Of a DNA stretch of 7,266 nt, positions 1-5,443 are shown in pieces. The notes beneath the pieces were generated by a model. It did not search any database and was not told the origin of the DNA. It saw only the letters and a list, made by a program, of their open reading frames with translations. Position 1 is the stretch's first letter. Each line of letters opens with the position of its first letter. The translations under genes were made by a program, and so were the position numbers. The stretch covers positions 1 through 7,266 of the forward strand of contig CAJUMI010000101.1 of the NCBI GenBank assembly GCA_910587545.1, given 5' to 3'. This stretch comes from an uncultured Muribaculaceae bacterium (GTDB lineage: Bacteria > Bacteroidota > Bacteroidia > Bacteroidales > Muribaculaceae).

Positions 1-2
1 TA

Positions 3-293
3 GAGACCACTCCCGAGCAAGATAAAATCATAGCCGATACATTTACAAAAATTGCCAATGAGGAAGACTATGATCTGACTTCTAACAATTGTGCTCATGC
101 GGTGCAACACAGCCTTAAGCAAGCGGGATTGTTACCCGAAAAAACTTTGATATATAATGATATTTCCCCAACGAATTTTGGTTATACAATTTCTCTGCCT
201 AGAGAGGTTCCAATGTTTGATAGTCCCAAGGCCGCTTTCTATCATATAAAAAAATACAATCCTAATGGGAAAAGTTATAAAAAAAACAAATAA
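3..293 (+). CDS. C-terminal end of a large protein, probably Rhs/YD-repeat or polymorphic-toxin type (5' partial)
   Basis: The reading frame is already open at the left edge of the window and ends with TAA at 291-293, so only the last 96 residues are visible. The visible part contains TSNNCAHAVQ (Cys codon at 90-92), followed by SLKQAGLLP, and ends in a basic tail YNPNGKSYKKNK. An N-C-x-H-x-V signature is typical of papain-like folds of the permuted NlpC/P60 or LRAT type, where this Cys is the nucleophile and the catalytic His lies upstream, here outside the window. From memory, very similar ends (NNC..AVQ..L..AG, then a FNTPKAAF-like stretch and NPNG) occur at the C-termini of Bacteroidetes Rhs-repeat proteins. 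The gene is AT-rich and is followed after 10 bases by small membrane-protein genes, the layout expected of toxin then immunity genes. The existence of the frame is secure. The Rhs/toxin assignment is inferred, and a plain cell-wall or amide hydrolase is possible. Confidence 0.7.
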   Translation, partial: ETTPEQDKIIADTFTKIANEEDYDLTSNNCAHAVQHSLKQAGLLPEKTLIYNDISPTNFGYTISLPREVPMFDSPKAAFYHIKKYNPNGKSYKKNK

Positions 294-303
294 TATTATA
301 TTT

Positions 304-615
304 ATGGATTTGATGAACAGAAATTCTAAATCTTACTTACTTGCGGAATGTATAGTAGTGGCAATACTTTTCGCTTTATCATTTTCTATTAATTTAGAAC
401 TGATCGGAGAATACGGCAGCTACGGTGCGGCTACAGAACTAATTCAGTATATATCATTTTTCATAGGAGTGATGTCTCTTGGCTTGTTCACTCTTGCCAT
501 ATCAACTTATCGCGAAGCGCTATATTGCAGAATGATAATTATCAATTTTTTATTATTCGGATTGATATTATTTATATTAAGAGTTTTCTATCTCATCATG
601 ATATATACATATTAG
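304..615 (+). CDS. Small three-pass membrane protein A, unknown function
   Basis: This encodes a 103-residue hydrophobic protein not recognised as a named family. Membrane segments are visible at about residues 11-30, 44-66 and 75-101, with short charged links including TYRE at 68-71 between the second and third. An in-frame ATG at 265 would overlap the upstream gene by 29 bases. The ATG at 304 is preferred because the degraded homologue A' downstream also starts with Met-Asp-Leu and then aligns without a gap for about 60 residues (shared N7, E32, E45, Y49). No Shine-Dalgarno is seen; the leader is A/T-rich, as is usual in Bacteroidetes. The gene starts 10 bases after the putative toxin/Rhs end and is followed after 30 bases by gene B, so the three are probably cotranscribed. 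A role as a membrane-embedded immunity protein is plausible from position only; nothing in the sequence proves it. Confidence 0.75.
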   Translation: MDLMNRNSKSYLLAECIVVAILFALSFSINLELIGEYGSYGAATELIQYISFFIGVMSLGLFTLAISTYREALYCRMIIINFLLFGLILFILRVFYLIMIYTY

Positions 616-645
616 ATAGAGAAATATTGTTATAATTTTTGGCAA

Positions 646-927
646 ATGAAAACATGTAAAAGAAAGCGCCTGATAGAGGCAACCCTTATTATTTTTTATT
701 TCCAGCTATTCTGTCTGTTGGAAGGCCTGTGTTTGACATATTTATATTACCTACAACTTTTTGACACCGTGATTATTAATATAGTACTTCCAATAGCTTT
801 TACGGCATTGTATGTCAAACTTCTTTATTATTCGAATATTAAGATCCTTCCACAATATATAAAATGGTCATTTTCCGGAATGTTTGTGGTTGCCATCACG
901 CTGATTTCCGTGATATTTCCTATATAA
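646..927 (+). CDS. Small three-pass membrane protein B, unknown function
   Basis: This encodes a 93-residue protein with a basic N-terminus (MKTCKRKR) and three hydrophobic segments at about residues 10-33, 41-60 and 72-92, separated by short polar links (YYLQLFD; YYSNIKILPQYIK). By the positive-inside rule the N-terminus should be cytoplasmic. It is not a recognised family. Base composition is as AT-rich as gene A and unlike the GC-rich operon on the right. It lies 30 bases after A and only 11 bases before the broken homologue of A, so A and B look like a two-gene unit. The decayed frame at 1252-1491 has the same length class, the same three-segment layout and similar LYY...TAL..L motifs, so it is probably a distant paralogue. 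Function is unknown; pairing with A and placement behind a probable toxin end suggest an immunity or accessory role. Confidence 0.75.
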   Translation: MKTCKRKRLIEATLIIFYFQLFCLLEGLCLTYLYYLQLFDTVIINIVLPIAFTALYVKLLYYSNIKILPQYIKWSFSGMFVVAITLISVIFPI

Positions 928-938
928 TTTCAAACAAA

Positions 939-1234
939 ATGGATCTGTGATATTTCAATCGGCTTGATACGGAATCGAGAATAACTCTGCCGGGGGCGGT
1001 GATATTGTTTTTCTGATCGTATGGCATTTCGAGGCAGTGCTGCGCAGCGGAGTAAAACTGTGCCAACTGGAAGCGGTCATATATGCCGTACCCGAAGTGG
1101 CGTTGTTTTTATTATACGTCCATCTGACCATAGGCTACCGGAAATATGCCGCTATTTTCAGTTGGGGACTAATTGTCGCATTGATAGCCGTGTGGTTCGG
1201 AAATATCATCGGAAAGCATCTGATAGACAGATAA
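939..1234 (+). pseudogene. A': degraded paralogue of membrane protein A (early stop plus one-base frameshift)
   Basis: The frame starts at ATG 939 (Met-Asp-Leu, as in A) and meets TGA at codon 4 (948-950). It continues open in the same frame to 1013, where it must shift into the frame running from 1013 to TAA at 1232-1234. Restoring one T in the run at 1008-1012 joins GAVILFF to LIVWHFEAVL and gives a 98-residue protein with the hydrophobic profile of A. Aligned to A it keeps N7, A20, E32, E45 and Y49 at identical positions and LTIG-YRK opposite LAISTYRE, with a two-residue gap. Base composition is more GC-rich than A, so the copies are old or came from different sources. Translation from inner starts (GTG 1037, ATG 1021) would give only a fragment or an unrelated frame. 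A sequencing error could explain the missing T but not the TGA. Confidence 0.7.
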
Positions 1235-1239
1235 GGAGA
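1233..1239 (+). promoter_or_regulatory. Shine-Dalgarno-like AAGGAGA ahead of the broken B' start
   Basis: AAGGAGA begins inside the TAA stop of A' and lies 12 bases before the ATG at 1252. It is the only strong Shine-Dalgarno match seen ahead of a gene in this window, where starts otherwise follow A/T-rich leaders. It supports ATG 1252 as the original start of B' and suggests translational coupling of A' to B' before decay. Confidence 0.45.
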
Positions 1240-1251
1240 CCTGATTTCACA

Positions 1252-1491
1252 ATGTAAAAGGTAAAGACACTGACTGCATTTGCTCTGTACAACTTACTTG
1301 TTTTTACGGCAGCGGTCATCAAAGTACTGCTGTACTATCACGTTACAGATCAACGCGATTACCCTGTCATGGCGGCTTTGTGTATTTTTATTGTTGTTGG
1401 AATCACAGCATTGCACTTGCTGAAATACAGGTATATCATGATCATTTACCTGATGACGGTCACAACGGCGTTGGCGCTGACAATCGGATGA
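1252..1491 (+). pseudogene. B': small membrane-protein gene killed by a stop at codon 2
   Basis: The frame reads ATG TAA AAG GTA AAG ACA CTG and then stays open for 76 more codons to TGA at 1489-1491. With codon 2 read as a sense codon it encodes a 79-residue, three-segment membrane protein: hydrophobic stretches at about residues 8-27, 37-55 and 60-78, with LYYHVTDQRDYP between the first two. Length, layout and the motifs LYY and TAL..L resemble gene B, and it follows A' exactly as B follows A, though identity to B is low. No ATG, GTG or TTG start in this frame would keep the first membrane segment; the next ATG at 1369 would leave 40 residues. A rare CTG start at 1270 cannot be excluded, so some product is possible, but loss of function is the simplest reading. 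Confidence 0.65.
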
Positions 1492-1501
1492 AATATATAA
1501 G

Positions 1502-1510
1502 TATTTTTGC
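1502..1510 (+). promoter_or_regulatory. Candidate Bacteroidetes -7 box TATTTTTGC
   Basis: TATTTTTGC matches the Bacteroidetes -7 consensus TAnnTTTGc and lies 17 bases before the ATG of the broken secreted-protein gene at 1528. No good TTTG -33 element is found at the usual distance (TTGG at 1471 is too far), so the match is partial. It would give a short leader, as is common in the phylum. Confidence 0.35.
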
Positions 1511-1527
1511 CCAATAAAGTTTGTGTT

Positions 1528-2154
1528 ATGAGAAAATTGTTATTGTATATTTTCATTATTGGTGTGCTTGAAATTCTACATGCCGGTACTGCAAATGAAC
1601 GCACGGATACGGTGAACTATCTTGATATTTTTCTGAGAGAAAATCCGGAGTATGTCGCAGAAACGATAATGGTTGATGTTCGCTTGCCGAAGGTTAGGTT
1701 AAGCAAAGAAATCGTGGATTTGATTATGAAGCACGATCTTGCGGACAAACTTCGAAAATATAAACCAAGCGGCAAAATAATACTTAGTCTGGCAAAAGAT
1801 CCTTGGGGATGAAATGTTGGTACCTCATACATCTTTAAACCTGTAACGCCGGCCCAACCGGTATCAAAATAATCAATGATACTGTTACCTGAGATAATAG
1901 GCTATCTGCAGTATGACGATATCTATATACTCTTGAATGATTCTTTCTGAGATCAGATAATTCGAAGCGACAGCACAACGCATGACTTTAAATTAAAGCT
2001 TGTGAAACGATTTCGTAACTGGCGTTGCTATCGGGATTATTATGACGATGGTTCAGCAATAAGAATATACTTTATCCCCGAAACAACGTCTCCGGATTTT
2101 TGGACTCCTACAATAATCAAGTTGATGATGAGAATGGATGAGCATGAGTTTTAG
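1528..2154 (+). pseudogene. Secreted-protein gene with three in-frame stop codons, unknown family
   Basis: A single reading frame runs 209 codons from ATG 1528 to TAG 2152-2154, broken only by TGA (1810, codon 95), TAA (1870, codon 115) and TGA (1948, codon 141). No frame change is needed. The N-terminus MRKLLLYIFIIGVLEILHAG is a classical signal peptide, with likely cleavage near residues 19-22 and no lipobox Cys. The part beyond the first stop reads as normal protein, for example FRNWRCYRDYYDD and IRIYFIPETTSPDFW, rather than random sequence. If only the first stop is real, the product would be a 94-residue exported fragment (1528-1812); an upstream TTG start at 1507 is unlikely. A restart at ATG 1876 would give only 24 residues. 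The family is not recognised. It is the last gene of the accessory block, and its TAG overlaps the pdxB stop on the other strand. Confidence 0.65.
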
Positions 2155-3164
2155 AGCTCGGAGCGGTAGCGGTAGTTGTTGCGCAGGGATTCGAAGGCGG
2201 TGGGGTCGTTTTTGAGAGCTACGGTGTCGGAGAGGGGGTTATAGCTTTCGATCACGGCGAAAGGCGAAATCGAGGAGGCTATGGCCTTGGGGGTGTCAGC
2301 GGTTACGGTGATACGCGGAAGGTAGAAGAAGGTAGTAAGTGCGTCGACTATCATCTGGGTGGCGCGCACTTTGCCGTCGTGGGAATAGCCTGCGATGTGA
2401 GGCGTGGCTATGGCGGCGCGTGAAAGAAGGTCTGTAGAGATGTCCGGTTCGTTTTCCCAACAGTCGATCGCTACGGAGCCTACCGATCCATTGTCGATCG
2501 CCGCGATCAGAGCCTCGGTGTCGGTGACAGGACCGCGGGCGCTGTTGATCAGTATCGGCGAGCGTCGCAGACGGGCAAAAAAAGCCTGGTCGGCCATGTG
2601 GTAGGTCGCATCATCGCCTTCGCGGGAGAGCGGGGTGTGGAATGTTATCACGTCGGCCTTTGCGGCAATCTCGTCGAGTGTCGACCAGTTGTCGCCGCCT
2701 TCGGCGCGCATGCGCGGCGGGTCATAACACAGCACCTTCATGTCGAGTCCGCGCGCCCAGCGATCGACGATCGAACCGACGTGACCCACGCCGATAATGC
2801 CAAGCGTATACTCAGTCAGCGGCCGGTTGGCGAGCTGCATGATGGTGGCGAACACATATTGGGCGACGGCCGGAGCGTTGCACCCGGGGGCGTTGATCAC
2901 GGTGATACCGTTGTCGGCACACCACTTCGTGTCGATATGGTCGGTGCCGATGGTGGCAGTGCCTATGAAGCAACAGCGCGAGCGGCCGAGCAGGCCGGCG
3001 TCGCAGCGTGTACGCGTCCTGACGATCAGCGCGTCGGCATCTTTGACGGCCGCGGGGGTGAATTCGTCGGCCGACAAATATTTCACGTTGGCGTAAGGTT
3101 CAAGCAGACCGGCGATAAACGGCACATTGCGTTCGACGATGATGTTCAGGCGATAATTGTCCAT
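2151..3164 (-). CDS. pdxB: Erythronate-4-phosphate dehydrogenase
   Basis: This cytoplasmic enzyme oxidises 4-phospho-D-erythronate in the second step of the DXP-dependent pyridoxal-5'-phosphate pathway. The 337-residue protein has the D-2-hydroxyacid dehydrogenase layout: an N-terminal catalytic part, a central nucleotide-binding domain with GVGHVG at 125-130, and the catalytic triad Arg210 (NSARG), Glu237 (CWENEPD) and His256 (TPHIAGY). TPHIAGYSHDGK and the C-terminal LRNNYRYRSEL mark it as PdxB rather than SerA or another family member. The C-terminal dimerisation region is much shorter than in the roughly 380-residue Escherichia coli enzyme, as I recall for Bacteroidales versions. An in-frame ATG at 3212 would extend it by 16 residues and 66-base overlap; ATG 3164 is preferred because MDNYRLNIIVERNVPF begins the expected first strand. 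It overlaps the upstream membrane-protein gene by 19 bases, implying cotranscription. Confidence 0.93.
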   Translation of the reverse strand: MDNYRLNIIVERNVPFIAGLLEPYANVKYLSADEFTPAAVKDADALIVRTRTRCDAGLLGRSRCCFIGTATIGTDHIDTKWCADNGITVINAPGCNAPAVAQYVFATIMQLANRPLTEYTLGIIGVGHVGSIVDRWARGLDMKVLCYDPPRMRAEGGDNWSTLDEIAAKADVITFHTPLSREGDDATYHMADQAFFARLRRSPILINSARGPVTDTEALIAAIDNGSVGSVAIDCWENEPDISTDLLSRAAIATPHIAGYSHDGKVRATQMIVDALTTFFYLPRITVTADTPKAIASSISPFAVIESYNPLSDTVALKNDPTAFESLRNNYRYRSEL

Positions 3165-4126
3165 ATGTAGATTGCGTAGTAGATTACTGTTATCGAGATT
3201 ATGGCCACCCAAGCGCGGGGGCTGTTTCTAATAACAAACAAATGACCGAGAAAAAAAGCCGAGCAGCAGTTGAGCAGTGTCAGGTAGGTGATGAAATTGG
3301 TGAAGTCGGCGGCCATTGCGACGACTGTCACGAAGGTGATGAGGGTCAGCAGACCGTTGCACGCGCGGGTACGGGCGTTGTATGTAATCAGCTTGAGCAC
3401 ACTCAGGGCATAGGCGGTCAAGGTCAGGATGACCGTGAAGGCGATCGTAGAGACCAGCAGGATGGTGTCAAGTGAATTTATGACCTCGGTCACACCGGTG
3501 AAATGAGGGATACGGATATCTGCCGGGGTGATGATGCCGAAGCCCAGCAGTATCCACCATGGCGTCGCGATGCCGAGCAGAGCTGCGAGCGATGTGCGCA
3601 GGGTGAAGACGCGCATCTGGCCGCAGGCCAGAAGAAACACGGGAATGTATAATATGAAAGCGTACTGCACCGTCGCGGCACTTGACAGCATGAAGAACAC
3701 CAGGAAAACCCTCCTGCGCGACGCCGGATCACCGAAGACACTGAACATCAGAGTCATCGACACTATAACCACCAGAGCCATAACCGATCCGGAGCAGAGC
3801 TGCGCGCTGATCTGAGGTGTGGCTGTCTGTAGGACAGCGAAAAATGAGGCGTAGATCAGGGTGATGGTGCGCGGTATGTTGTAGGCCTTGTTGATATAGA
3901 TCATCAACGCGATAATGGCGAGCATTACCGCGAAATTGACCCACATCGAGGTCACAGGTGATGATATCCACTGACTGACCGACGGGAATATCATCACTTT
4001 GTCGTCGCAGATCTGTCGCACGGCACCGGCCGAGACCGCATAGAACACCGAAGCGATCATGGCGATGACAGCTATGCCCATCGCTCCGCGCGAATGAAGC
4101 AAACCGGTGATTACGGACGCTTTCAA
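3146..4126 (-). CDS. Polytopic membrane protein of unknown function, DUF6427-like
   Basis: This 326-residue, very hydrophobic protein has about nine or ten membrane segments, at roughly 16-37, 60-78, 87-105, 111-131, 139-168, 178-200, 219-245, 258-274, 278-298 and 304-325. Size and features such as NKAYNIPRTITLIYASFF after the second segment and FGDPASRRRVFLVFF before the fifth fit the uncharacterised Bacteroidetes family I know as DUF6427; this is recalled, not tested. A basic RRR at 137-139 and NARTRAC at 250-256 suggest cytoplasmic loops. There is no signal peptide beyond the first segment and no catalytic motif. It starts 17 bases after purD and its end overlaps pdxB by 19 bases, so it is made from the same transcript. 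Neither neighbour's pathway requires a known membrane step, so its role cannot be read from context. Confidence 0.85.
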   Translation of the reverse strand: MKASVITGLLHSRGAMGIAVIAMIASVFYAVSAGAVRQICDDKVMIFPSVSQWISSPVTSMWVNFAVMLAIIALMIYINKAYNIPRTITLIYASFFAVLQTATPQISAQLCSGSVMALVVIVSMTLMFSVFGDPASRRRVFLVFFMLSSAATVQYAFILYIPVFLLACGQMRVFTLRTSLAALLGIATPWWILLGFGIITPADIRIPHFTGVTEVINSLDTILLVSTIAFTVILTLTAYALSVLKLITYNARTRACNGLLTLITFVTVVAMAADFTNFITYLTLLNCCSAFFLGHLFVIRNSPRAWVAIISITVIYYAIYIWTIIA

Positions 4127-4143
4127 TGCAGGGTCGCCTGTGA

Positions 4144-5421
4144 TTACTTCATGAGATCGCGGCCGATGTCGCGGCGGAAATATTTGCCGTCGAAACAGAT
4201 GTCGTCTACGGCATTGTAACTCTTGGCGAGAGCGTCGGCGATGGAGTCGCCGTAAGAGGTGGCTGCGATGACGCGACCGCCCGATGTGAGCAGACGGCCG
4301 TCAGCCGTGCGTTGTGTGCCGGCGTGGAAGAGTATGCTTTCGGCAGGATTGAGGTCGCCGGTGATCTCCAAGCCTTTGGCATAGGATCCGGGGTAGCCGC
4401 CCGACACAGCCATCACAGTGACAGCGGCGCGCGGATCGTGGTCGGCGGGGATGTCGCCGAGCTCGCCTTTGGCAGCACCTTCGAGCAGGTCTACGATGTC
4501 AGAGGCGATGCGGGGCATGACCACCTCTGTTTCGGGATCGCCCATACGCACGTTATACTCGATGACCATCGGGTCGCCGCCGACATTGATAAGACCGAGG
4601 AAGATGAAGCCGCGGTAGATGATGCGCTCCTCTCTGAGGCCGCGCACGGTCGGAATGATGATGCGTTCCTCGACTTTGTCCATGAACGCCTTGTCGGCAA
4701 ACGGCACGGGGCTTACGGCGCCCATACCGCCGGTGTTGAGGCCGGTGTCGCCTTCGCCGATGCGTTTGTAGTCTTTTGCGACGGGCAGTATGCGGGAGCC
4801 GCCTTCACCGTCGGTGAGCACAAACACCGAGCACTCTATGCCACTGAGAAACTCTTCGATCACCACCGTGGCCGATGATGCGCCGAACATGCCTCCGAGC
4901 ATTTCGGCCAGCGATTTCTTTGCCTCGTCGAGACTGTCGATGATAAGCACGCCTTTGCCGGCGGCAAGGCCGTCGGCCTTGAGAACGTAGGGCGGTCTGA
5001 GTGTCTCGAGGAAGCGGTAACCGTCAGCGAGAGTGGCAGCTGTGAAGCTCTCATAGCGGGCGGTCGGGATCGAATGACGCACCATAAACTGCTTGGCGAA
5101 GTCCTTGCTGCCTTCAAGGGCCGCTCCTGCCTTGGACGGACCTAGTACGAGGACGGAATCTCCGGCAAAGAAATCATATATGCCCGCAACGAGGGGATCC
5201 TCGTTGCCGACAACGATCATGTCGATGCTGTTGTCAGCGACAAATTGACGGATGGCGGCAAAGTCGAGCGGCGACATGTCGACATTTGTTCCGTAGGAGC
5301 CGGTTCCGCCGTTGCCTGGAGCGATAAACAGCCGGGCCGTGCGCGGGCTTTGTGCGATTTTCCAGGCAAGAGCCGATTCCCGGCCGCCTGAACCTAATAG
5401 AAGAATATTGAGCGTTGACAT
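4144..5421 (-). CDS. purD: Phosphoribosylamine-glycine ligase (GAR synthetase)
   Basis: It catalyses ATP-dependent joining of glycine to 5-phosphoribosylamine, the second step of de novo purine synthesis, in the cytoplasm. The 425-residue length is standard. Domains in order are: an N-terminal pre-ATP-grasp domain with GSGGRE (10-15), APGNGGT (34-40) and GNEDPLVAG (72-80); an ATP-grasp domain with GPSKAGAALEGSKDFAK (94-110), VLKADGLAAGKGV (146-158) and VIEEFLSG (187-194); the loop KDYKRIGEGDTGLNTGGMGA (216-235); the metal-binding NVRMGDPETE (290-299); and a C-terminal barrel-sandwich domain. YNVRMGDPETEVVMPRI is the form I associate with Bacteroidetes. All key residues are present and no damage is seen. 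The gene lies 22 bases after the RNA methyltransferase and 17 before the membrane protein, with no promoter-like box in either gap. Confidence 0.97.
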   Translation of the reverse strand: MSTLNILLLGSGGRESALAWKIAQSPRTARLFIAPGNGGTGSYGTNVDMSPLDFAAIRQFVADNSIDMIVVGNEDPLVAGIYDFFAGDSVLVLGPSKAGAALEGSKDFAKQFMVRHSIPTARYESFTAATLADGYRFLETLRPPYVLKADGLAAGKGVLIIDSLDEAKKSLAEMLGGMFGASSATVVIEEFLSGIECSVFVLTDGEGGSRILPVAKDYKRIGEGDTGLNTGGMGAVSPVPFADKAFMDKVEERIIIPTVRGLREERIIYRGFIFLGLINVGGDPMVIEYNVRMGDPETEVVMPRIASDIVDLLEGAAKGELGDIPADHDPRAAVTVMAVSGGYPGSYAKGLEITGDLNPAESILFHAGTQRTADGRLLTSGGRVIAATSYGDSIADALAKSYNAVDDICFDGKYFRRDIGRDLMK

Positions 5422-5443
5422 GATCAGTTTGTATCTTTATGTG

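Larger units (their letters stand above)
304..1491 (+). repeat. Tandem two-gene module A-B-A'-B' (diverged duplication)
   Basis: Two consecutive units each hold a roughly 100-codon and a 79-93-codon three-pass membrane-protein gene in the same order, strand and tight spacing: A 304-615 and B 646-927, then A' 939-1234 and B' 1252-1491. The A/A' relation is supported by position-matched residues after repair of one frameshift. The B/B' relation rests on length, topology and short motifs. The units differ in base composition (the first much more AT-rich), so this is an old duplication or serial acquisition of related cassettes, not a recent copy. Confidence 0.5.

Noticed and set aside
265..303. 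Upstream ATG extension of membrane protein A
   Set aside because: It would add a lysine/asparagine-rich stretch overlapping the previous gene by 29 bases. The homologue A' starts at the position equal to ATG 304.
911..955. GTGATATTTC occurring twice around the B/A' junction as a possible insertion-site duplication
   Set aside because: Only ten bases match, one copy is inside B's coding end, and there is no element between them; chance is likely in AT-rich DNA.
1021..1257. A 78-residue frame overlapping A'
   Set aside because: Its translation is arginine-rich and not protein-like, and it is the wrong frame of the A' membrane-protein remnant; its last ATG TAA is the B' start.
1617..1832. Minus-strand 71-residue frame
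   Set aside because: It is antisense to the signal-peptide gene at 1528, with no domain and no start signal; the plus frame explains the region better.
2076..2100. Possible plus-strand terminator (CCG...CGG then ATTTTTGG)
   Set aside because: The stem needs a bulge and a mismatch, and it lies inside the pseudogene frame before its stop codon.
928..2154. Stop-codon recoding or an alternative genetic code explaining the read-through frames
   Set aside because: Both TGA and TAA would have to be sense codons, A' also needs a frameshift, and A ends in TAG, B in TAA and B' in TGA as normal terminators next to them. Ordinary decay is simpler.
2598..3170. Long plus-strand frames opposite pdxB, and similarly 4312-4878 opposite purD
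   Set aside because: They are antisense shadows created by GC-rich third positions of strongly conserved enzymes, with no recognisable protein features.
3165..3212. Longer pdxB start at 3212
   Set aside because: It adds 16 residues without family support and lengthens the overlap with the upstream gene; MDNYRLNIIV at 3164 fits the family start.
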